Shown here: positions 39,333-49,758 of the stretch, piece after piece
Layout of the letters: every line of letters begins with the position of its first letter
How positions within the stretch are numbered: the first letter of the stretch is position 1
DNA from: Azadirachta indica
Taxonomy: Eukaryota; Streptophyta; Magnoliopsida; Sapindales; Meliaceae
DNA length: 64,000 nt
Assembly: GCA_022749755.1 (NCBI GenBank)
Contig: CM040452.1
Location: 7,334,350-7,398,349, forward strand
Direction of reading: 5' to 3'
Translations under genes and position numbers: made by a program
The notes under the pieces: generated by a model
What the model was told of the DNA's origin: nothing
What the model saw: the letters and a program-made list of their open reading frames with translations, nothing else
Databases searched by the model: none

Positions 39333-41308
39333 ATGGAGTCAAAATCATGTCAAGTATTCTCAGTTACACGACAAGAACCAGAACTGATTCTTCCAGCACG
39401 ACCAACACCGCGAGAAGTAAAGCGACTTTCAGACATAGGTGACCAGCAAGGCCTCAGATTTCTCATGCCCATTATATTTCTTTACAGGAATAATGCTTCA
39501 CCTTCGATAAAAGGGAAAGACCCAGTTAAGGTAATAAGGGAAGCACTAAGTAAAGCACTTGTGTTTTATTACCCTTTAGCTGGAAGGTTGCAAGAAGGCC
39601 CTGACAAGAAACTTATGGTGGATTGCAATGGCGAAGGAATATTGTTCACTGAGGCTGATGCTAACGTCACACTTGAGCAGCTTGGTGATGAAATTAATCC
39701 ACCATTTCCCTATTGGAACGAGGTGATGTACGATGTTCCAGGCTCCAGAGGAATCATTGGTTGCCCACTATTATTTATTCAAGTGAGTCTTTTTCTGCCT
39801 CCAGCAATGCATTTTTACTAATTAATGTATGATTGCAGCGATAAAGTATTGATTTTGCCTCTTTTTCAACATTATATTCTAGACTTCTAGTTAACCTGTG
39901 CCATTTATAGCTTTATATATATATATATAAATTATCTCTAAGAGCAAACTCTTTCAGGAATAACATTAATAAAAATGTGCCATGTATAGATATAAACCTC
40001 TCCTCGTTCATTTTTATACTGTTAGTTGAACCTTATATATAGGTGTACGTGAGGATGTGGAATTGTAGTTTGACCCGTTTATATATATGTTTTAAGTGTC
40101 TCTTTCCTAAATATTACATTTGTAGTTGACCCTATATATATATAGTTATAAGTGGTCATGTGCATTTTCCAAACACAAATATTGTGTTTTAATGGATCCA
40201 CATATATAGTCAAAATATATATTATATGTTTTTAGGAAGATTATGTAGATATAACTCTAAAGAATAATTTGATTTATTTCGAATGGTTATATATCCTAAT
40301 TAGTTTGTAGTAAAACCATGGTCTCAAAGTTTGAATAAACTCAATCAATTCTATCATATTAATCTTTTCAATAAATAATAGGTAACTCGTTTGAGATGTG
40401 GAGGATTCATTCTTGCATTGTTTTTCAACCACACAATGCTCGATGGGGCCGGCATGATTAAATTCCTGAAAGCCGTAGTAGAGTTTGCCAACGGCGCATA
40501 TTCACCATCTGTAATGCCTGTTTGGCAACATAATATATTAAGTGCAAGAGATTCACCACGGATAACATGTACTCACCATGAATACGAGATAGTAGAAGAA
40601 AGCGAAGATGCTCATGCAGGCACAGACCCACTGGAACATAAATCATTCTATTTTGGCCCAAAAGAGATCAGTACAATTCGGAATAATATTTCTCCACAGT
40701 TAAGAAACTCTACAACATTTGAAATATTAGCTGGTTATATTTGGAGATGTCGAACAGCTGCACTTAAACTCCATCCTGATCAGATCGTTCGATATTCATG
40801 TGTAGTAAATATGCGCGGCAAGCGTTACGACATACTACCACCCGGATACTATGGAGTTGGATTTGCATGCCCAGCTGCTCGCACGAAAGTTGATGATTTG
40901 TGTAAGAAACCATTGAGTTATGCGGTAGAATTAGTGAAAAACGCAAAGGCTAAGATGAATGAAGAGTATATAAAATCTGTGGCAGATTTTATGGTGCTCA
41001 CGGGACGACCCAAATTTACACCCGAGGGAAACTTTCTTGTTTCTGATATAACTAGTCTAGGGTATGATGAAATTGATTTTGGTTGGGGAAAACCTGTTTA
41101 CGGAGGAGTTCCTGAGGGCACATCAATGATTGGTTACCACGTGAAATATAAAAATAAAGATGGAGAGGTTGGAACTATAGTAGTAATGTGCCTGCCCCGA
41201 TCAGCCATGGACAGGTTTGAGAAAGAGTATAAGAAAATTACTCAAGGATCAGTGGAAGATTTATACACGATGAAGATGAAGCACACTAGGATGTTATCAA
41301 AGTTTTAA
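39333..41308 (+). CDS. BAHD acyltransferase copy 2 (alcohol O-acyltransferase type)
   Basis: Exon 1 39333-39782 (150 codons) and exon 2 40382-41308 (308 codons plus stop) give 458 residues with a GTGAGT...ATAG intron. The N-terminus starts [20 protein letters not shown]. Catalytic HTMLD lies at 167-171 and DFGWG at 382-386, and the C-terminus is RMLSKF as in copy 1. No lesion seen. This is the cleanest copy; its sequence is close to copies 1 and 3, so substrate differences would rest on scattered changes around the active-site loop ([18 protein letters not shown] here). Expected to be cytosolic and acyl-CoA dependent. Confidence 0.94.
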
Positions 41309-41580
41309 GGCATACTAGCTACTTGGTTTACCGAACACCAGACTTTATATCTTGGAGAAAATTAAAAAAAATGCTGGTGACAAGTGTTAAACTACTTAAA
41401 TACAAATATTTGAGTCTTTACCTTCAAGTTTAAGTTCATAGGTCAAGTAACAATTCAACATACTCTTTGAGCTAGATTTGATATGTTACACCAGGTTTTC
41501 TCATCCTCTTTCCTGGTATTGAGTCTTAGAGGATCCTTAGACCGGGTTTAGGTCTACCTTGAGAGTTAAAAATCATATTT
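41309..41580 (+). other. 3' flank shared by BAHD copies
   Basis: The stretch GGTTTTCTCATCCTCTTTCC followed by TGGTATTGAGTCTTAGAGG and TTAGACCGGGTTTAGGTCTACC recurs at about 53390-53455 and 61675-61742, each time after a BAHD exon 2. It marks the right edge of the duplicated unit. Confidence 0.7.
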
Positions 41581-42535
41581 CTCATGCCATTATTTGGGTC
41601 CCTGTGATAAAGTGCCTTATATAATTATGCCATTATTTACATTCATGTCACAACTTACATTATTTAATTGTGCCATTATTTAGGTTCATATGACAAAACA
41701 AAATTTTTAATTATGTAATTTAAAAGTAAAACAGTTGAAAAAAAATATTAGTATGACCAACTAAAAAAACTATAAAATAGAAATAATTTATGATGTATTA
41801 TAAAAAATTTAATGTTGTTTTTCAAAGTACTTAAAGGTAATTTAGATAATGAGTATCTTATCTTGTCAATTTATTTATTTATTCTTCTATTTAAAATTAA
41901 TTTATGGTAAGTTAGTACCATTTCTATTAAAAATAGTAATTTGTATGTTAATTTAATATTACATTCGTATTTTATAGAAAGGTTATAAAAATAATTTATT
42001 TTAATAGAATTAAGAGTGATAAAAGAAGTGAGACCCTAAAAATTAGACGGAATTAAAATAAAATTGATGGTTTCGATCTGAGTCATTTTAATTTAGGTGC
42101 AATAGAAAAAAATTTAAGTCAAATGATATATAAGACAAATTGTCATCTCAAGGACATATTTCGAGTTAAGCTTGAAAATAATATTAGAGATATAAACTTA
42201 AGTATAAAGAGTAACATAGTGGAATAATATTGGTAGATAATAAATATTTAACTTCCATATAATATTTAACTTCCATATGAATTTGAGTGCTTGGCAAAAA
42301 TTATAATTACAATTAAAAAAGAGTACAATAGTTTAAAAAAGAAAGTTATTAAGCTCGTCGCAATAAGACCTTTCAACAATATGATAGGCTATAAAATAAA
42401 CGTTTACCATCTTTCAATGGGCTCAAATTGATAAGTGTTCTGAATTAAATTCAATCCACGAAAAAGCAATCTAATTTGCTTTTTCGTGGATTTAGTTGAT
42501 GAATCGATTAAATGTATTAAAAAATCTAAAATTCG
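41581..42535. other. Intergenic DNA
   Basis: The first 380 bases repeat 33460-33830; the rest is AT-rich without a recognisable gene. At about 42450-42490 GCTTTTTCGTGGATT forms a near-palindrome with AATCCACGAAAAAGC, arms about 15 bases. Confidence 0.45.
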
Positions 42536-42539
42536 GTCA

Positions 42540-43330
42540 CATATTGTAGTTTCACATTAGCGAGGGAGGCCACTACACCTTTATGATATTCAATATTATG
42601 GCCGTAATTTATGAATTTGTTTTAAAAGTAGTTCATATTAATAGAATGACATTAATGTTTAAATTCTTACCAATAATTTTTGATGTAACCATACATTTTT
42701 TAAATACCCCCACTCTAACTACAATGCTCCGGTAAAAATTTGTCACCAAGTCATTAATAATTAATTACTAGGTAACTCAATATAATATGGTAATGGAGTA
42801 AATTTGACTTTAACTAAATTTTGCGTCAACTTGCACATTATACATGAGAGAAAGTATTAAAAAATTCAAAAATTATATGTTATTTGAATTCTTATCTTAG
42901 AACTCAACATTTTACATAAAATTGGGTATGAAAAAATGTAGGAAATTGGTATATAAGACAAAATCTCATCTCTTATATGGAGGGGTTCTTGGGATAAGTT
43001 AGAGAATAATGCAAGAGTGTTTATGTAAAAATTAAAAATTAGACAATTAGTATACAAGTATTAATGTAATTCTTTTATAAAATTATTGGTTCAAATTTTT
43101 TTATGAATAAATTACCTCTAAAAGCTATTGGTTCAAATTTTAAAAATATAAATATTTATAAAATATGAACTTTGTTACAATATATTAGACGTATTTTATA
43201 TCTATTACTTTTACAATATATGTTACATTTGATACCAAAGATAAATTTTGAAATTTTAAACTCGAAATGTTTAACACAAACATTAAAATATATAACATTA
43301 AATTTAATAATATATATGTATATAATAATA
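42540..43330 (+). repeat. BAHD upstream cassette copy (unit A)
   Basis: Cassette landmarks CACTACACCTTTATGATATTC, TTAATAGAATGACATTAATG and AATTTGACTTTAACTAAATT appear in order. It leads into the SDR-flank copy at 43405 and the exon 1 fragment at 43789. Confidence 0.65.
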
Positions 43331-43404
43331 AAAAAAATTTTTTAGTCTTCTGCAAAGTTCCTTTCTTAATCTTCTATGGGAATTGCTCAATAAATGAATT
43401 AATT

Positions 43405-43715
43405 ATCGTCAAATCTCGGGCTTCTTTGTGATCCCTTAACTTGGTGGTCTCTTCCTCCCCGTTGATGATGTCAACAAACTCCTTTTTGATGATGCTAACG
43501 ATTCCCCCAAATTATTGTTTTTGTTGATTCTTTTGTTACCTTTTGTCTTTTCTTTGAGTGTTGCTTTTTCCTTTTTCAAATTTTGTTTTATTCAGATCTT
43601 GAGCGTCCGATAGATAAGGCTCATTATGTCCGGCCCCGAACTTGTACTTTAGTTCTCTTTATTTTAATACATTAACTTTGTTCTATTGAGTACCATTTGA
43701 AAAAAATAATAGATC
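43405..43715 (-). repeat. Copy of the SDR-gene 5' flank (unit A)
   Basis: Matches 31786-32060 with many substitutions: CTCGGGCTTCTTTGTGATCC, GATGTCAACAAACTCC, GATTCTTTTGTTACCTTTTG and AAGGCTCATTATGTCC occur in the same order. There is no SDR coding DNA beside it; strand given as that of the parental promoter. Confidence 0.65.
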
Positions 43716-43788
43716 TCATCATCTTGTAAACTCTCTCTCTTTTCTGTGTGGGTAGTCAATCTCATGAAATATTTGATACTTGAGAAGC

Positions 43789-43997
43789 ATGGAACCAAAA
43801 TCGTGTCAAGAACAGGAACTGATTATTCCGACAATGCCAACACCGCGCGAAGTAAAGCAACATTCAGACTAAGCTTACCAGGAAGGCCTGAGATTTCACA
43901 CGCAGATGATATATAGTGCTGCGTCTTCGATGAAAGGGAAAGACCTAGTTCAAATCAGAAGGGAAACAATTAGTAAAACATCTATTTTTTATAATTA
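43789..43997 (+). pseudogene. BAHD exon 1 fragment
   Basis: Starts with ATG and the codons MEPKSCQEQELIIPTMPTPR, where a stretch of about four codons (F-S-V-T-R type) is already lost. It then hits a stop (TCAGACTAAG in place of TCAGACATTG). Homology continues past GATTTCACACG..GCGTCTTCGATGAAAGGG to GTAAAACATC near 43990, then ends. No exon 2 follows. Confidence 0.85.
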
Positions 43998-44459
43998 ATA
44001 ATTAATAATTAATTAATTAGTAAAACTTCACAAAACAAACATAATCCTAACTACCAATCTAGATAATTCTTTTATAAAATATTTATAATTGAGGAGGTAT
44101 AATTTTAGATAGATAAGTGTTGGTAAAAAAATTACAGTGAAAATTTTGAACATAGTATCAGAACATATTTAACTTCACAGTTTCATATACAAATTTTTAC
44201 AATATGAAAAATTAAAATAATTAATTTAGTGCATGTGATAGAATACATTAAATAAAATTGAGTTTGTACTTAAGAGGAAATTGGCTGTTGATAATACAAA
44301 TTATTGAATATAAAAGAGTAGTTAAGAAAAAAAGTTAGTAAGATAGTTTTAATAAAATCATTTAATAAAAATTATTTGTGATATAGGCTACAGAATAAAT
44401 ACAATATTATTCATTAAAGCACTCAAGCGTAGTTTACCTATAAGCTATCCTATCATATT

Positions 44460-44720
44460 TATTTATTATTTGTTTATTTTATGATAGATTAGTATTATTT
44501 CAATAGAAAATAATAATTACTATTTAAAGAGGAAGGGAGAAAGGTAAACTATGCCTGGGGGAACCGTTAGCATCATGCTTCCCCAATTGCTTTTCGATGA
44601 TGCTAACGGTTCCCCCAGTTGCTCAATAAATACCTTTCATGATATTTAACAGCAAATCCATATTTTTGGGTCATGTTCTAGAAAGCATTTGATCATATTA
44701 GTTGTTCGACAGTGCCAAGT
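44460..44720 (+). repeat. BAHD upstream cassette copy (unit B) carrying an inverted-repeat insert
   Basis: Cassette landmarks are TAGTATTATTTCAATAGAAA, GAGGAAGGGAGAAAGG and TTCATGATATTTAACAGC. About 80 foreign bases sit between GGTAAACTATG and ACCTTTCATGATA, where the other copies are continuous. Confidence 0.65.
44555..44618. repeat. Perfect 22-bp inverted repeat with a 20-base loop
   Basis: CTGGGGGAACCGTTAGCATC with AT (44555-44576) is the exact reverse complement of 44597-44618. The arms are GC-rich in an AT-rich setting. The right arm matches the SDR-flank copies (GATGATGCTAACGATTCCCC at 43489), so it probably came from there. Confidence 0.9.
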
Positions 44721-44828
44721 GGAAGGGCTCTAACTCAACGGATAAAAGTTACTTTAAAGATAACAGGCTAATCTCCCTCAAGAGATCACATCGGTAGAAA
44801 GGTTCGATACCTTGACGTCGGCTGGGCT
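44710..44828 (+). other. Bacterial-type (organellar, probably mitochondrial) large-subunit rRNA fragment
   Basis: CTCAACGGATAAAAGTTACT, GATAACAGGCTAATCTCCC, CAAGAGATCACATCGG and ACCTTGACGTCGGCT follow, in order and spacing, the conserved 23S-type rRNA segment around the peptidyl-transferase centre (E. coli about 2405-2500). The sequence AGTGCCAAGTGGAAGGGCTC before it also fits. It differs from plastid 23S as I know it at many places, and mitochondrial origin is the better guess. It is a short non-functional insertion of organelle DNA into the nucleus. Confidence 0.75.
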
Positions 44829-45436
44829 ATATGACACATTTAATATCTCAAAGAGAGATTCCAAGATAAGTTAGAGAATAACACAAAAGTATTTATGTTA
44901 AAATTAAAAAAGTTAGACAATTAATATAATAGAAATGAGAATTTAGAAATTTTTCGAAATTCTTTTATAAAAAATTGTTGGTTCAAATTTTAAAAATATA
45001 AATATCTATAAAATATATGGATTTCATTACAATATATTAGATGTACTATTACATTTATTAATGTAAAACTTAGAAACTATAAAAATAAAAACTCTAATGT
45101 AACACTTGAAATTTAAGATAAATTTAAAATTTTAAAATTTTAAAATTTAAAACATCTCATACAAAAATTAAAATATGTAACATTGTACATATATGGAAAG
45201 AATTAACGATCAAATTTTTACATAATTTTTTATATTATTTATATATGGTTGAATTTAACTACGATTGAGATTAAATATATTAATTATATATAATTAAGAA
45301 AAAGCTATTAGTCTTCTGCAAAATTTCTCTCTTAAAAGTTCTATTGGAATTAATTGCTCAATCGGTTGAATTAATTGTCTTCATATGATCTTGTTGATGA
45401 AATTTTGCTGCACTCACCGTTTTAGAGAGAACAATT

Positions 45437-45725
45437 GAGTGGCTGATAAGTTGGCAAATCTTGGGCTTCTTTGTGATTCCTTCATCCTCCTGCTGATAAT
45501 GTCAACAAACTCCTTTTTGATGATGCAAACGATTCTCCCAATTACAAATTTTGCTGATTCTTTTATTACCTTTGCTTTTCTTTTTATGTGTTGCTTTTTG
45601 ATTCTTTTTCGGTTTCTGTTTTATGCAGATCTTGAGGGCCGGAGAAGGCTCATTATGTTCCCTTGACTTGCATTTTGGTTCTCTTTATTTTAATAAATTG
45701 ATGTCGGTCTACCAAGGATCGATCA
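45437..45725 (-). repeat. Copy of the SDR-gene 5' flank (unit B)
   Basis: GAGTGGCTGATAAGTTGGCA, AATCTTGGGCTTCTTTGTG, CCTCCTGCTGATAATGTCAA and AAGGCTCATTATGTTCC parallel 31786-32060. The 75-codon plus-strand open frame here is a by-product. No SDR coding sequence is attached. Confidence 0.65.
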
Positions 45726-45739
45726 TTTGTTAAAAAAAA

Positions 45740-46460
45740 AAAATTTATGATTAGTTAGGAATAACTAAGGGTTATTTTGATAGAAAATAATAATTGGTAC
45801 TTAATGATGGAGGAAGGCTGGCCGACCATATCTTTTATGAAGTTTTATAACACATCGACATTTTCTGAGTACTTTCTTAAAGTAGTTGACATTAATAAAA
45901 TAATCTTATTGTATTTTTACTAGTAATTTTAATGTAACATTAAATTATATATATGACTTTAAAGTCTTAAAAATAAAATTATAATTATTTAAATCAACAT
46001 GACAAACCCATTTTTTAATAAATTAATTAACTGGCACATAAGGGATAATATTAAAGTTCAAAATTATATTTGTTATTTGGATTCTTTTTTAGAACTTCCA
46101 TATATATATATATTTATATATATAACAAGCGATATAAAAAAAATTAGGTCAAGTGAATGTATTTAAAAAAGTTTAGGTCAAGTTAACATATATAATTCCA
46201 CAAATTCCTATTTGAGAGAAAGAATCAAGAAGCAAGATGCCAAAAAAACAATTATATAGTTTACAAATTAATATCCATAATTTCTAATCTTTTAGTAAGT
46301 CTTTACAAAAATTATTGGTTCAAATTTTAAAAATTGCAAATATCTAATGAGATAATTATAATACATGTGTACGTCGAGCTTATTTGAAACAGTAAAGGCT
46401 GCTCCGCTGTAAATGGGGACAACCCTTGAGGCAAAAAAATGAAGTGGTAAGGCTGAGTTT
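45740..46460 (+). repeat. BAHD upstream cassette with orphan core promoter and no gene
   Basis: Cassette landmarks start at about 45740. From 46200 the sequence follows the immediate BAHD upstream region: TTTGAGAGAAAGAATCAAG, AAATTATTGGTTCAAATTTT, then GCTGTAAATGGGGACAACCC with TTGAGGCAAAAAAATGAAG near 46411-46445. Intact copies have CACTATAAATAGAGACAAC there. The TATA core is mutated (TGTAAATGG) and no BAHD exon follows. Confidence 0.7.
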
Positions 46461-47499
46461 AGAATTGCTGTGAAATTTTAAAATAATTTAATTAAGTTTT
46501 GTTCTAAAAATAATCAGTTTTAAAAAAAATTAATTTGATAAATTTTATTTTTAAAAGTAATGTAAATTTAATAAAATTTATTATTAAAATATTATAGTAA
46601 TATAAATGATCATGTATATAATGAATAATCATTGATGAATGAAATTAGATCTATATCCTTTTCTGTTGTAAAGTCTTTACTCTTAGTTCTTATTGCTTGT
46701 GCTGGAAAAAATCTGGGAGAATTGTCCGTTCATCTAAGTTGCACTTAAGGAGACATTGAAAAAAAATATAAAACATCCGATTCCCAACCGAGGTTACAAT
46801 TTGGAGATGTTAAATATGATATGTGAGGGGTAAGGAAGGTTAGATCAGATCAAGATAAAATCTATTGGTCTATTCATTTCTTTTTTAATTTTTTGAATAT
46901 GTTAGATCACCATAAAAGAAAGTCTTTGATGAAATAGAGGTATCATTTAATAGGTATATTCATTTAATAACTTTGTGGTTTATATTTTTATTTTGAAATG
47001 AATCAAAGTAATAGTAACATAATAATGAGAAAAAGAGAGAGAAGATATAAACCTAAGTGACGTATTTTTATTAAACAACCTTATTAGATTTGTATGATCT
47101 AAATAATTTTTAAATTATTTATAATTGAGGTGATATAATATTAGGTAGGTAAGTAATTGATAAAGAAATTATTATTAAAATTTTCAGCATTATATCATAA
47201 CATATTTGATCTCACAGTTTTGCGTTCAAACTATCATGATATAAAAAATTAAAATAATTATTTAAATGCACATGTGAAAGAACACATTAAATAAAATTGA
47301 CTTTGCACTTTGCACTCAAAAGAAAATTGACAATTGATAATACAAATTATTGAATATAAAAAGAATAGTAGTTAGAAGAAAATTGTTAGTAGGACCGTCT
47401 CAATTAAAAACTATTTAATAAAAATTATTTGTAATACAGAGGTGACAAAATAAATACAATATCTTTTATCCTACCATGTTTATTGTATTTATTTATTTA

Positions 47500-48200
47500 T
47501 TTTCATTTCTTAAAAATAATTTATGATAGTTTACTATTATTTCAATAGAAAATGATAATAAATATTCATTTAAAGAGGAAGGGAGAGAGGCACACACCTT
47601 TTATGACATTCAACACAGACAGCCATATTTTATGTTCATGTTCTAGAAAGTATTTCATCATATTAATTATAATAGGAATTGTTGCATTTTTATTAATGTA
47701 ACCCTTAATTGTTTAAGAACCCCATCTCGAACTAAAATGCTCTATTAAGACTTTTTGAAATATAATAATTATTAACTTAGTTGCAATTCGATGCAATGTG
47801 ATAGTGAAGTAAATTGACTTTATAGCATTAAAAATTAAATTACAATTATTTGTATTAACTTTGACAATCCCATTAAAATAAATAAAATTGCACACGAAAA
47901 AAATAAAAATTTCAAAAATTACATATCATTTGGAGCTTTATCTGAAAAATTAAAATTTTAAACCAAGTACTATATAAATATATTTAGGCCAGTTAGTGTA
48001 TAATCTTAACTAAAGAGACATTTTAGGATCTGTTAGAGAATAATTAATATTAGGGATATATTATATTTTTTATACAAATTATAGCTGCTGATTTCTTATC
48101 TTTTAGTAATATCTTTATAGAAAATTATTACCCAAAGCTTAATTGATTAATTCCATTATTACCAATAATGGTTCAAATTACTTAAAAAAGCGAATTTTAT
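47500..48200 (+). repeat. BAHD upstream cassette copy
   Basis: GAGGAAGGGAGAGAGGCACA, CACACCTTTTATGACATTC, TGTTCATGTTCTAGAAAGTA and TGTAACCCTTAATTG reproduce the cassette. No coding DNA follows. Between 46460 and 47500 I see only AT-rich DNA; 47110-47440 resembles 44060-44400, another duplicated block. Confidence 0.6.
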
Positions 48201-48942
48201 GGTTTAAATAAAGAAAATTATATAGCACTATGTTATAAAAGTCAGAGAAGTTCAGAAGCAACTTTCCTTAATATAACTTCCATAACTAATTTCAGTATTA
48301 ATTTTTGCTAGATTACGTACGTCCAATAAATAATCAAAGATGATAAGCTTATATATTATCACTGATCATTCTGTGACTTGGTTAGTTTGAGAGCCCAGAT
48401 GAATATTCTTAATTCAGATTTTTCATAACTAATTACCAAATACAGCAGAAGAAATCCAAATAATTTCATTTTACACCAGAAAGACACAGTCATCTTCATC
48501 TCTTCAATTTTTCGTTTTCATAATTTATATTCAGATAGGCCCTTCCCACGGGTAGCATGAGATGAAGTGAAGAGGAGGAATGTGAGAACTGGAGATCAAT
48601 TAAGAGATCAATGGACGGCAGTGATCCAATGGGATCGCCTATCTCATCTCCACCTTCGGTTAGTAAGATCTCTCGCACTCTTAATTAGCTATAATTAATT
48701 TTTTTTTTGTCAAAATTTTCAAGAATTTATTACTTAATTCGTTATTTAGAATATTTTTAACCACATGGGTAGGATTCAAATTTAATAATGTTATATGATT
48801 ACTAAATTATTATGTACAACATCAAGTACAAGTTTTATAATATTTGAACGTTCACACCTAAAATTTTTTAGTCAATTATAATTTATCCTCAGTGTTATAA
48901 AAAAATTAGTTGTTAATTATAAATAGGTAAGCAATTGGTGAA
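48201..48942. other. Intergenic DNA
   Basis: No gene recognised. A 60-codon minus-strand frame at 48496-48678 is of normal base composition but not recognisable. Confidence 0.4.
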
Positions 48943-48951
48943 TATAAATTA

Positions 48952-49707
48952 GGGAAAAGGACATGCAGGTCCTTAAGGTTTGGCTTAATGTAATGATTAG
49001 TTTTAATAGTTTTATAAATATTCACACAAGTCCTAATTTATTTTAAAATGATGATTATACCCATATCAATAATAATTATTCAACAAAAATTATTACTAAA
49101 TCTTTAAAATTTAACAAAATATAATATATTTATAAAAAATACATTAATAAATAGTACATTAATAATATAATATTTAATATATTATAAAAGTATACGTTTT
49201 ATAAGTAATATATTTTTTTTTTTATTTTTATTATAATATATAACATACCTATTATACATAAATATAAATTATAATGTATTCATAAGTATTGTATTGTGGT
49301 ATATTTTATTAACATATTAATAAGTATTTATGATTTATTTTTTTAATATTTAATTCGTATTAAATTGTTAACATGTTGTAAAATAAATAAATTTATATTT
49401 AGTTATAATATATTGACAAGTATTATTCATATTATTTATAAAATATGTAAATTTATGATTTGTATGTATATATCATATTAATGAACTATAAAATAATATT
49501 ATATTTATTTTTTTAATGTATTTTGATAAATATATTTATTTTCTTAGATTTTAAATATTTAATAATAATTTTTTTAGTAAATAACTATTACGGCTAGGGT
49601 ATAATCATTATTTTAAAATAAATTAGGACTTGTATGGATATTTTTTAAATTATTAAAATTAATCAGTACATTAAATCAAACTTCAAGGACTTGCATGTCC
49701 TTTTCCC
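48952..49707. mobile_element. 756-bp Mutator-like MITE with long terminal inverted repeats
   Basis: Arms of about 115 bases start GGGAAAAGGACATGCAGGTC at the left and, reversed, GGGAAAAGGACATGCAAGTC at the right; matching continues through TGATTAGTTTTAATAG and AAGTCCTAATTTATTTTAAA. The flanks are TATAAATTA (48943-48951) and TATAGATTA (49708-49716), a 9-bp target duplication with one mismatch, the size made by Mutator-type elements. The interior is AT-rich with no coding DNA. Same family as 23586-24420. Confidence 0.85.
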
Positions 49708-49758
49708 TATAGATTAATTATCAAATAAAATTAGGTATTTAAAAATAAATTTTATGTT

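Noticed and set aside
42450..42490. Near-palindrome AATCCACGAAAAAGC / GCTTTTTCGTGGATT
   Set aside because: The arms are short and the site shows no flanking duplication or link to a gene; I could not give it a role beyond a small hairpin.
44710..44828. Functional rRNA gene
   Set aside because: Only about 120 bases of a roughly 3-kb molecule are present, with changes at normally fixed positions; it can only be a fragment.
45439..45666. 75-codon hydrophobic plus-strand frame
   Set aside because: The same DNA occurs as non-coding 5' flank of the SDR gene at 31786-32060 with the frame not kept.
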